Origin: Daphnia carinata
Lineage: Eukaryota > Arthropoda > Branchiopoda > Diplostraca > Daphniidae
Assembly (NCBI RefSeq): GCF_022539665.2
Contig: NC_081339.1
Span: forward strand, 3,714,517-3,778,516
Direction: 5' to 3'
Length of the DNA: 64,000 bases
The notes under the pieces are model-generated. The model was not told where the DNA came from. It worked only from the letters and a program-made list of their open reading frames with translations, and ran no database searches. Numbering within the stretch: position 1 is the first letter of the stretch; every line of letters begins with the position of its first letter. A program made the position numbers and the translations under genes. Shown one piece after another: positions 21,375 through 32,799 of this stretch.

Positions 21375-24300
21375 ATGTTTCTACGTAGACGGGTGACGTC
21401 AGAGGCTTACTTATCAATATGTGTTCTACTGCTTGCTGTCTATTTCGTTCTGATTCTTCAATCTATAAAAACAACGTCGTCAAGGCAACTATGCCTTCGA
21501 GCCCTTACCGTGTTCATCCTCTTCCCTCGCCTGATAAGAGATCGTGTGGCAGGCAATGAGAGCTGGATTCACGCTCCACCTGTCGACGCGTTAGGAGTTG
21601 CTCCGGGAATGGCAGAAGTGACAGACCAGAGCGACGTCTTTCTATCGATGGTTCAAGATATTGCCACCGAGCTAGATCTTCACCAGGTAACCGCATTAAC
21701 ACATAGATAATTTTTTCGTTTTCTTTATGATGGGACGAAAAAAAAAGTATCGCCGTTCTTCTTCCCAGTTATGCCACAAGATTTTAGTTAACGTCGGGCG
21801 ATTAACAGCAGCTGACCGAGGCTCTCTCTTCCTTGTGGAATCCGTCAACGGAGATCATTTTAGCGAGGAAGATGTGGGAACACCTTACCTTGTTCCAAAA
21901 CTCTTCGATGTCACCGTCGATTCGGGTATGTCTTTTACAAAGAAACAACGTGTAGTTGTGGCTTAGTTCCGCTAGTATGGGTGTCGAAATAGAGTATAGG
22001 TGTGCCAGATGGAGTTTTTCTTGCTTTCGTCATTGAAATAGATTTTTTTTCCCCTGTTGAAACAGCGTATTCTTCTTCCCTTTTTAAAAGGATATACAAA
22101 TATATAGCTGTATATGCAGGCAGGCTAACTGCTATGGAAGCCCCTTTTAGTAAATATGCTGGAAGGGGCGCCTCCTTTGAAAAGGGCAAGTCTTGCAATC
22201 AAATCAAGTCCTTACAAAAAATAAAATAAAATAAATATAATGGTAGATCTAAGGAGATGGAAATTGGTTCCGAAACTCAATAACCAATCTTATTAATGGT
22301 TTTCAATGACAGATTTCGACGATACTTTGCTGAAGGCAGCCCTAGAAGCGCAACCTATTCCGCTAGGAAGCGGAATAGCCGGCCATGTAGCCCTCACCAA
22401 ATCAGGGCTGCGGATTGTGGACGCCTATCGGGTAAGTACAAAGAATTGATTATGCGGTTTTTGTTGTTTTTTGTTAAACACCCTTGGGTTAGACAAGCTA
22501 CAGAATACTCAGAGGAGATTTATAGGGAGCTTACCCCGGGGGGTTTGGTGTGTGTGTGTGTGTGTTAAAGAGTTATCCAGTACTGATTGCGGAAATCGAT
22601 TGCACGCTGTCGTATCTCTTTCCTCTTTGAATTTACCTCGGATTGAGGGGGCATCCCAGGACGAGCGTTTCCTGTCCGAGATAGATAAGAAAACGGGCTA
22701 CGTCACACACAGCATCCTCTGCCTCCCCATTCTCAATCGACAAGGTGGCGTTGTCGGTGTGGCCCAAATGGTTAACAAGAAGGGAACTCCCAATGGCTTC
22801 ACGACATCAGATGAAGAGGTAGTAATCAGTTCGTCTTTCATCTTGCAATTAAAAAAGAAAAAGAAAAGGAGAGGTTAATAAAAATGTGTTTGAAGTAATC
22901 GTATGCTCAAGTTGCTCACATGCACGGCTGTGGTTGAAAATATTCTTGTCTTGCTATCGATCTTCCCCCCCATTTGTTATATTTGGCTGGCATACATGGC
23001 AGGAATCCGATTTCATCTTTTGTGTGGGTATCAAAGATCTTTAGACGTTACCTCTGTTTTGCCGGGATTGGGATTCAGAACGCTCGGCTCTTTTTACGCG
23101 TACAGAACGAGAAGCAACGGAATCAGGTAAACATCTAAAAAAAAACACCGTAAATCTTTAAAGCTACGCCTTTTTCTTCTCGATCGCACGTTCTACGCAA
23201 CTTTGTCTGAAAACTGTCTGTGTGGATCGCGCTGAATTATGCAGGTGCTCCTTGGCTTGGCGCAATCCATCTTCCAGGAGCAAACGTCTTTGAAAAAGTT
23301 GGTCGAACTTATGATGGCAAATGCGCGCAACTATCTTCACTGTCGACGTATAGTTATTTACGTCTTTTCGCCATCAGATGCAAGCGTAAGCTCAGAAGTT
23401 TGCCCTATTATCCCAACACAAGTCTTTGGTTCCTGTCTTTCACACAAAGTTTTACGTTTCCCTTTTCTTCCGATTCTTTTGGGATGATAGCATGGTCAAG
23501 AAATGGACATTACGTCCGGATTCGAGTACATTAATGATGGAAGTGCTTCCAGCCAGATGAGCAGCAGCCAACGGTGTGAAATAAACTTTCTATCTAGCGC
23601 TCAACTTCAAGAATCGACGTTCACGGATCTGGCACGTTTTGTGGCCGAGAAACGCCAAGTCGGCAACAAATAACGCTTAATATTATTTAAATTAATTCTA
23701 ACGGCGAATTCGCAATTCGTCCCAGGTGATACGCATTAATGAAATAAGTGACTATAGTGATTGTTGCCCTGAACTTGCCAAATTACTGAGAGGCGTCGCC
23801 GCACCCATCAACCAGTTTTTGTCGCTTCCAATCTACAATGCGCAATCAGCCGTTGTGGGTGTAGTGCAACTGCTGAACAAGGTGCGTAATCAGACCATAC
23901 AATTGTCGAATCGGTACGAACAGCGTCTTTATCCTTTGATTGCGTGCTCAATTGCTTACTAAAGGTGGATGGAAAATCATTTACGTCATCGGATAAGTTG
24001 GCCGTCGAATCGTTCGCTCTCTTTTGCGGAATGGCAATCCATAATACGCAAACGTACGAAAAAGTGTCTAAGCTATCAGCAAAACAAAAAGTGGCCATCG
24101 AATGCCTGTCTTACCATTCCCGTGCTAATGAAGAAGACGTTGAACAGCTGGAAAATGATGTCGTTCCCTCGACCGAGTACTACAATCTCACAAAGTAATT
24201 TCCTTCTGGTTTACTTCGATGCGTTTCCACTGATGGGATTGTTCTTTTCCACAGCTACGATTTCATCGATTTTGAACTATCGGACCTAGATACTTGCAAA

Positions 24301-26251
24301 GCTGTGTTACGCATGTTTATCCACTGTGACCTCATCAATACGTTTCATATACCTTACAAGGTCGGCACGTTTGCGTCGATCGATAACGTCCATATTAAAA
24401 AATGATTTTCGTTTTGGATCCAGGTGCTTTGTGGATGGATTCTGAGCGTGAAGAAGAATTATCGACCGGTCAAGTATCACAATTGGCGCCACGCACTCAA
24501 CGTCGCCCAGACCATGTTTGCCCTTTTGAAAACCGGAAAGATGGAGCAGTTCATGACGGATCTCGATGCAAGTGCAAACTTTGTCTTCTTTGTGTCGCTC
24601 CCGTGTACGCATGATGACAAATGTATTGACTGTTTGGCTAGGGTAGATCTTGAGTTTGCTGGTTGCCTGCTTATGTCACGATTTGGATCACCGTGGAACC
24701 AACAATGCCTTCCAGGTAACAAGACACCTTTCGCTGTGCATACAAAACAGCGCATCTCATATCGGTTGATTAAACTTGAATGAGTTTTCTTTGTTTACCT
24801 TGGAAGTCGAAAGTGATGTCTCCGTTAGCTATCCTCTACTCAACTTCTACTATGGAACACCATCATTTAGATCAATGCATAATGATTCTTAGCGAGGATT
24901 CCAATAACATCCTACAAGTAAGCGTGGAAACTAGTTATTGACAACATTTTCTATGATACCTATTCGTTTGCTAATGATCGTTTAAATCAGTCGCTCTCAC
25001 CTGTGCAGTACAGGACAGCCATGCACTTGATTGAGCATTCCATCCTTTCAACTGATTTGGCGGTTTACTTCCGCAAGAAAAATCGTTTTATCGACATGGT
25101 GGAAAACGGAGAATTTGATTGGCAGGATCCTGATCAGAAATTGCGTACGTACAAAATACAAATTAGATCAACCAAATTTTCATGAGTTGTTCGGATTCAA
25201 GTACTGTGTGGGATGATGATGACTGGTTGTGACGTGAGTGCCATTGCCAAGCCGTGGTCCATTCAACATCGAGTAGCTAAACTAGTTGCGGAAGAGTTTT
25301 TCGAGCAGGGTGACATGGAGAAATTGCAGCTTAACGAGACGCCCATTGTATGTATTTTTTCTTTACGCGTTCCTTGTTGATTATTTAAACGTATTAAGTT
25401 GTGTTTTTGCCTTCGTCACAGGCAATGATGGACCGAGACGAGAAAGATAATCTACCGAAAATGCAAATTGGATTTATAGATTCGATTTGTTTACCTCTTT
25501 ACAGAGTAAATAATTGCCGGCATTTGTCAAAGAATTCACCGAAATATTTAACCTTTCTCATTTTTGGGGAGAAAAGGCGCTTTCCGAATCGTTTCCTTGG
25601 GTCAAACCTATCTATGAGACGTGTTTGAACAACCGCGAGCAATGGAAGAAACTCTCCGATTTGGTGGACATAGGGTTGACGTGGATCGATCACCCTTTCA
25701 TTGACAAACCTGTAGAACATATTATTGGTAAGTTTCATTTTTCTATTTGTTGGTATGCCTATTTTAAACGTTACTTACGCTTTATCGCAGGAAGCAAAGA
25801 ACAGGAGAAAATACCTCTAGTTGTGACGGATTTGAGCGCCTCGAATCAACTGGTAATTGCAATTGATATGTGTAATTCAGTGACACTGAAATCAGGGGGA
25901 ACGCCATGAAGTTAATCAAGATCTGCATTTACCAACTTTTTTTTCTGTTTTTCGTTGGTTTCCATTTTTAAACTTCAGGTGAGAAAAAGTAGCGACCGAT
26001 ACGACAAAGAAAATCGAAACCTGCATCCCAAATCAATATTGAAATCACCCAAAATAACGACAAAATCTATACTTAAGTTACCAAAAGTCATGAGTACGTC
26101 TGATTCGGCTCCCGTTAGTCCTCACCAAGAAGCCTCCAAACATTTGGTCAGGATGCGATCCATGAGCCTCAATAGTCCGACGGAATTGGTCGATATCAAA
26201 CCCTTGCGTCCGAGTCGCGATTACACTAGTAAACTATGCAGCATTTCGTGA
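21375..26251 (+). CDS. Pde6: cGMP phosphodiesterase, PDE5/6 class, prenylated C-terminus
   Basis: Reads as an orthologue of Drosophila Pde6, which hydrolyses cGMP. Exon ends: (start)-21686, 21769-21925, 22313-22431, 22660-22818, 23037-23126, 23245-23385, 23491-23658, 23726-23881, 23965-24194, 24255-24360, 24424-24567, 24647-24715, 24807-24917, 24991-25144, 25202-25347, 25422-25505, 25577-25727, 25791-25852 and 25979-26251. About 943 residues if started at 21375. GAF-A includes [20 protein letters not shown] and an NKxnF(x3)DE motif ([14 protein letters not shown]), the cGMP-GAF signature. GAF-B follows ([20 protein letters not shown]). The catalytic domain shows YHNWRHALN (metal-binding His, about 564-572) and [13 protein letters not shown] (about 604-613). 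The tail ends KLCSIS, a CaaX box. The first exon is uncertain: its early part looks non-coding, and a better acceptor lies at 21538 (exon from 21539). The N-terminus is therefore probably upstream and missing here. One intron (24568-24646) is GC-AG. Confidence 0.9.
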
Positions 26252-26465
26252 TTCCTTTTAGCACGTTTTTCTTTTCTTTTTGCTATTAACCTTAAAGTAA
26301 AAATTGTAATACCCCTTGCGTTGAGAACTGTCTTCTTCTGTAATAATATTCTGGATTAACATGTGCAGTCGATATTACAACAAATATTCGCAATCCTAGT
26401 AATTAATGAAACGTGAACTTACAGTATCAAAACAAAAATACTTCTCAGTTTGCTGCGCACATCGA

Positions 26466-29314
26466 TCAACTTAACTGCTTTACTATGTTACGGTGACTGA
26501 CTGGGAGAAGATGAAGATCGTCCAACTCCTTTAGTGTATGAAGACGCTGACAGGCTCGCAAAGCTACTGTCCGTTTGGCTAAGCGTTTCGTTGGCATTGG
26601 CTCACCAACAATTTCTTCTTGCAAAGGGGAGCTCTTTGGTAACAGGAGTTGACATTGATAGAAGCCATGGGAAACTGTAGCCGCCTGACCCGTATGAGGT
26701 TTCGTAATTGGCAGCCGTTTCACTAGTTCCTTTATTCTCTGCAGTAACAAGGGATCAATTCGGTTCTCATCCACTTCTGCGATATTCCATGTGGGAACCA
26801 ACACTGAAGGTCCATGCGATAAAAGTTTGCTACAGTATCTGCATGACAACGAAATTATTCATACCTTTGCTAAATTTTTAGGGTCAGAAGGGTTTGTTAT
26901 TATACCTATTGATCAGTGATATGCTACTCTGTAAGGTAATTCGTGGCCCTTCTTCGCCAAATGGTTGATAGGGTTCGATAATCTGACTAAACATATTGTC
27001 TATAATAGCGTCTTTATCTTCCTCAATGTTACTTGTGGCTACTAGCTGCTGTTCAATGGAATGGAATTGAGCCAAATCATCTAGTAGCTTTTCCGTATCA
27101 CTGTGGCTCACCAAAATAAAATAAAACGCTCTCACAGATCTGGCCCGGCCTGTTTTCTCGATGTGATTAGAATTAATATCAATCTTTCTCTAAAACCTGT
27201 GCTAAAATTATACCTTTGGTTTGGACGTAGTCGCAATAAGTTCGAAATTTGTCGAAACGAATAATCAAATTACATTCAGGAATATCAACGCCTTCTTCCA
27301 GGACACTTGTGGCCACTACCAAATTGCAATGTCCTTCCCGAAAATCTCGCATAATTTCTTTTTGGTTCATGTTTAGAATTTGTGATTCTGTGAGAGTGGA
27401 GGTGGACGCTGCCGCCTGCCCCATGGTAAATAACGGCTTCACAAATTCCAAGGTGGTATCATGTACTCGGATATCCTAATAATCACGGAACACCAATTAG
27501 ATTGAAGATAAACCACGTCAAGAAAGAACTACCTTCAGGTAATGGTACAGGACACTAGCCATTGACCTACGTTCGACAAAAACGATGCAACACATTTTGA
27601 ACTTTCTATATGAAAAGAATATATAAATAAATATAAAGAAGTAATGTAGAATGTCTATTCTTCAATGTAATCGACTTACTTTTCATCGGGATCGCAATGC
27701 TCTGGGCTGAAGTTGCGGATAATGTCCAATAATCTTTTCACATTGGGTTGAACAAAGACTGTTAGGCGATCTTTCGCGGAGTAATTCGCAAAAAAAGGTG
27801 CACAAATTTCACTAAACGTTTGCATTTTAAAAGCAAACTGTTATGATATTAAAATATTTTTTGGAAAGTACCGTATTTGATGACAGAGAATTATGACTTT
27901 GTTAATATCAGAAATGTTTCTTTGTCTCATTTTAGCTCTTTCTAAAATTGGAATGTAGACTTGTGCGCAATGAAAAGCACCATAGGGTCCTATTAATCAA
28001 GAAATAGCATAACTCTTATTACAATAAAGTTGTGAATGTCGAATACATAATGTCTTTATTTACTTATTAATTTATATATATTTTTTAAATTTTATTTTAC
28101 CAAAGTTCTCCAGTACGAAGGCAATGTCTTTAATGGGGTCGCTTAATATATCGGTTTTGACCGTGTTCTGGACGGTATATGGATTCCATAGTCCATGCGG
28201 TTGACACTGCTGTAGAGAATCATGGACAACCCAACGACAGGATAGTAGCAAACTTCGTATCAATGCACTCAACTCTCTTGCAACAGGATCCAGTCCCGTG
28301 TCGAAGTCATCATGTTGAAAAACGACCTCACAAGGTTTCGTCGAGGAGCTTATTCAAATGAAATAGGAAGAGCTAAACTTCGAAATAAAGAAGATTCCAA
28401 ATACCGGTAGACTGTTTGTATGTCAGACGGAATTCTCACGATGCATCCCATTGTTTCAGAGAGTTGCTTAATTATGCCATGCACTTCGCGTGGTTTACAC
28501 CGTTTCCTAAACAAAGCTGCTGTAAGCCCCAGGATTTTTGGTCGTCGAGCAACTATATAAAAGGAAAAGCACCAAATGGGATCATTCATAAAGACCAGTA
28601 TGCTTTAAACCAAGAGTGTTACCATCGCAGCTTTGCAGTTTCGTGAGAACTTGTCTCATCGGTGCGTCTTTTACTGCTGAATGGCACTCATCAAATACCA
28701 GCAAATTGAGTTGATATGGTGAAAAAAAGGCATGATTCAAGATATCAACAAAAACTTGGGCAGTCATCACTAGAACATGATTATTTTCGAATTCCATTTG
28801 CCATCTAATGATAAATGAATATTATACTGATTTTCTCTCTAATGAATTAATGTGGAAGTGAAACATACTTGCCTCTCCCCCACAAGTCCACACCCATCCC
28901 TCCATAGAATTCCTGTACTTTTAGACATGTGTGCTTCCTCAAATAAGCTGCCTGTTGTATTGCCAGAACGATTGTCGGAACAAGAAACACTGTTCGTCTC
29001 CCTCCAGCATGCAAAGACTTTGTGACTTCTTTGGACTTTTCATTGATCAAAAGAGCTGCTATCAGTGTCTTTCCTGAGCCAGTCGGGAGATATACAATTA
29101 TGTTATCGTCCAAGGCAGCTTGGAATAGCTCTATCTGTAGTAGAAAAGTTTAATGACATGAAAAGATTTATGTCCCTTGGCAAAACAATTACACTATAGC
29201 TACTATATTGGAAATTGTTAGCTGTGAAAAATATGTAATGCATAGTACCTGGTAATCTCTTGGACTGAAACCCTCATAGTTGTCAACCAATTTGGTGTTT
29301 TCTGTAGCTTCCAT
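26466..29314 (-). CDS. Dicer-type helicase lacking PAZ and RNase III domains
   Basis: Eleven coding exons: 29314-29249, 29134-28869, 28804-28611, 28552-28405, 28348-28101, 27989-27872, 27811-27680, 27605-27533, 27475-27214, 27149-26906, 26838-26466. Frame is continuous, giving 707 residues. The start fits the Dicer N-terminus (FSPRDYQIELFQAALDDN). Motif I is PTGSGKT (39-45) and motif II is DECH (149-152), both intact; LGLTAALF, an insert region, VLEEGVDIPECN (about 473-484) and motif VI GRARS (503-507) follow. From about 575 to the end is the Dicer dimerisation domain (DUF283), closing with LKELDDLHLLPV and a stop. Full Dicers continue for roughly 1000 residues with PAZ, two RNase III domains and dsRBD; none exists on this strand downstream, where the phosphodiesterase gene lies. 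It should bind or translocate on dsRNA with ATP but cannot cleave. An antiviral sensor, cofactor or dominant-negative role is inference. Confidence 0.9.
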
Positions 29315-30106
29315 AACTATGTTTACTCTGAGATTAACTTGGCAATGTAAAATTAATGACTGTGTAAATTCAAAAGCAAAGAAGACTGCGAGAGCGAGAA
29401 GACAGTTCTTACGTGTAAACCTAGACAATTCGTATCTATAATCTACCTGACTTACACCAGTCACCAGTTTCTCATAATGGTACCTGGAATACAATACTAA
29501 TGTGTATTGTACTTTTCCTGAATAGTACTGTAATACTAGGTCAGATATTAGAGTACTTGTGCGCGCCAACCTTACGTTTTCATATTTTTTCGACAAGGAG
29601 CGGAAACATTCTAAATTTATGCAAATGAAAACTACAGCGATGACACATCGCTAAAATTTACTATCAAAACTAAATTGAGCAGCGACCAGAGGTATATATT
29701 GTTTATCATTATTTTAAAAAAGATTACAGAGAATATAGGTTTGAAAAAAAACTTTTAAAAAAGATTAGCCCAAACTCTAAATTTACCATGTTTGCAAATT
29801 GCAACTTCGTATATGGCGTCAGCATAGAACGAGCACTTCAAATAAAGCACAATCAACCAAAATTTGTCGAATCTGAGGTGAAACGTATGTAAAGCTATCA
29901 TCTTAAATTTTTAATTAACTGTAAATTTATTTAAGAAAAACCATTATTTATGGCTTCTTACTAGTGTGAGAGTGGTTGCAATGTATTAATCAAGTAGCAG
30001 GCTTTCAACAATCACATCAAGACACGACCGAGGAAGTAGCGAAGCAAAATTGAAAAGTAACGAAAGAAAATGTGCTGTCTTTTGATCAAGCCAAAGCGAA
30101 GTGTGT
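29315..30106. other. Spacer between Dicer-like gene and CCT7
   Basis: AT-rich 792-bp gap between two genes in the same orientation. It must hold the CCT7 3' UTR and the Dicer-like promoter and leader. The 135-codon frame running into 29596 shares the Dicer-like first exon, but its upstream part has no family resemblance; the internal ATG at 29314 is preferred because it fits the Dicer N-terminus. Confidence 0.45.
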
Positions 30107-32750
30107 CTAGAATGGACGTCTTGCTCCAGGACGGCCTTGGGGAGCCGGGCCTTCTCCAGATCTAAAAATTTGACACCTGGTTAGTATAAACAGTTCCAAT
30201 TAAAATGTGCAGAAAATTGTTTTGCCATTTACTTAGGGTTCTTAATGGTCTCGTCCACCGAAAGAATGAGGCACGTAGCTTCGGAAGCAGCACTCAAAGC
30301 ATTAATTTTCACCAAAGAAGGTTCCCAAACACACTTTTCCATGTTGTCGGCAACATCTTCGTTAAGAATGTCGACACCCATCCAGCGATTACCTTTCAAT
30401 GAGATTTCAACATTTAGCGTGAAAGTCATGAAGGTTGTGAGAAACCCCCTACCTTGAGCGTGTTTTTGTCTAAGCTTGTTCAAAATATTGGTGGAATCAA
30501 ATCCAGCGTTGTCACACAGCTGTCGCGGAATGACTTCAAGGGCTCGAGCAATTGCGCTGATTAGCATCTGCTCTTTCCCGGCTATCGTACGTGAAATATC
30601 GCGAAGATGTTTTGACAGTTCCATTTCAATTGCCCCACCACCTGTTTTCAATGTAGAAAATAAATTAGAACAAGAGGATGAAAATACGTAAAAGAATCTA
30701 GATGTTACCTGCAACGACGGCATCGTTCTTCTTGGCACGACGTACGATCATGATGGCATCGTGTAGAGATCGTTCAGTTTCTTCCATAAACTGTTCTGCT
30801 CCTCCACGAATAATAATAGTACAAGTCTTAGCTTGAGGACAGCCGGTGAAAATGTTGAATCTACGGGCAGAAAACCAGCCTTACAAATCGAAATTGAGCA
30901 ATTCATTAATAAAAGATTCACCTGTCACCACCGATTTGCCTCTCTTCGAAATGTTCACAGGTACCGAGGACGGAGTCGCTAAGATCAGCTACTGTGGTTA
31001 AGATGGAACCACCGCAAGCTTTCATGGTACGTTTGAGATCTTCTTCGGGGACTCGGCCGGCGCAGAACATGTCACGATCGGCGAAATACTGTGTAGCAAC
31101 ATCGCCAATCGGAAGTTTGGACAGAACGGCTTTAGCTCCGCTCAAATGCAGTTTCTCCAATTTGTCGTACAAAATAGTCCACTCGGCGTCCACCACTTTT
31201 TGATATTCCTGGATATACATCACTACGTTATCAGGGTGTCAGAAATGTTTGAAGTGGAAAAAAATTACCTCGACGCTCTCGAGACGAACTTCGGCGTTAT
31301 CGCGCTCAGCCTTCAGTTCGAGCTCAATGTTGAGCAGAGCAATTTTGGGATCAGTGTACTGTTTAGGCTGCATTTCAAATCCAGCATAAGAGAAGGTCTT
31401 CTTGAAAGCAACACCAGCTACGAGCAGAGTATCCTAACAGAAATATGAACAAATTGTAACATCTGCAATTAGAATACCAAGATGTTTCATTTCTTTACCT
31501 CCAATGCACCACCTGGAACTTTCTTAATGCCAATCATGTTGAGCGGCAGAAGTTCATCAAGCATCATGACAGCATCTACAACCATTTTTGAGAAGAAATC
31601 TTTTTGTTGATTGATTAGCTTTGATCCCATAGCAGTGGCAGCACATTTCTCAAGCAATTGTCTCAGTTCTACCTCATCATCTTTCTTGGGCTGATTAAAA
31701 TATGATCAGGTTAACATCTTATATAGCAAAATGAATGAGATTCTATTTAAATATGATTGTACCTTGACAGCAATTTCATTGATAAACTGAACAGCCAGCT
31801 GTGTAGCTTTACGGACACTGCGGATGATGATTTGAGAGTGAACACCTTCCTCAATGAATGGTTTCATTTGCTTGAGAAATTCGCCAGCCAAGAGGACAAC
31901 ACTTGTGGTTCCATCTCCTACCTCCGCATCCTGTGACTTTGCAATGTCTACCAAGGTTTTGGCAGCCGGATGAACAACATCAAGCAATTTCATTATTGTT
32001 GCTCCATCATTGGAAATTGTGGCTTTCCCTTGGGCTTCAACCATCAATTTGTCCATTCCTCTGGGGCCAAGAGTTGTTCGAACACAATCAACGATTGCCT
32101 AATAAACTTGCTCTTTACCTCTATATTTTGCATTTTATGGAAAGTAAGTTACCTGGCAAGCATTGATGTTTGAAATGATTTGGGACCTTCCTTGAGAAGC
32201 CTCAGTCCCCTCTTTCAACAGGATGATTTGTGGTTGCTGTTACATAAAAAACAGGAATTGGTGAAACAGAAAATTATTAATATTATGTAAAAAATAATTA
32301 ATAAAGCAAAATCAAATGACAAAGAAAAGGTTTCAAAATTTCAAAATCAAGCTTCGCTTACAAAAAAAGAATTTAGTTTTTTGCCATCCTCCACATAAGT
32401 ATTGAAACATTTCAAGATTGCACTTAAGGAAAAAATTACTAAATTAAACGACAAGTTAAGTACAGCAAGTCATATTGCATTAATGAAACGTCATGTGCTT
32501 GTCACGGGGCGGGATTCTGCTGCACGTGCCGGCCGCTTGTTCACAATGGGAAAAGCATATAACAGCCACAAAGTTTGTCCAGAATATTCATTCTTCCCTT
32601 TACTAAGTATGATATACATTAAAAAGGCCAATACATTTACCATTTTAGTAGAATATTGGGTAGGAACAATCGGCACACCGGTTACGCACGTTTTTTGCGG
32701 AACTGGAGAAGCAGAATGCACGAGACAGTAAAACGATTACTCACGATCAT
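30107..32750 (-). CDS. CCT7: CCT7, chaperonin-containing TCP-1 subunit eta
   Basis: Coding exons 32750-32745, 32236-32153, 32098-31763, 31690-31499, 31433-31269, 31208-30922, 30860-30709, 30641-30453, 30392-30233 and 30161-30107 give 541 residues, the family length. CCT is the cytosolic double-ring ATP-dependent chaperonin that folds actin, tubulin and other proteins; eta is one of eight subunits. Visible: N-terminal [37 protein letters not shown], the ATP-hydrolysis motif GDGTTS (91-96), an apical domain with [40 protein letters not shown], and an acidic ATP-site VDETI near the C-terminus. The tail GARRPF is eta-like. The first coding exon is only ATGATC followed by a strong GTGAGT donor, so the start sits just before a 508-bp intron. 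No truncation seen. Confidence 0.95.
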
Positions 32751-32764
32751 TCGATTTAGCTGCG

Positions 32765-32787
32765 TATCGATAGTGCGCTCTATCGAT
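32765..32787. promoter_or_regulatory. DRE-type motifs upstream of CCT7
   Basis: TATCGATA (32765-32772) and TATCGAT (32781-32787) lie 15-37 bp upstream of the CCT7 start codon. TATCGATA is the DRE bound by DREF in insects and typical of housekeeping promoters. Presence is seen; function is inferred. Confidence 0.5.
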
Positions 32788-32799
32788 CCCGCGTAGAAA

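Noticed and set aside
30205-30691. Plus-strand frames opposite CCT7
   Set aside because: Shadows of CCT7 exons on the minus strand.
32402-32731. 109-codon plus-strand frame
   Set aside because: Lies inside CCT7 intron 1 with no family match.
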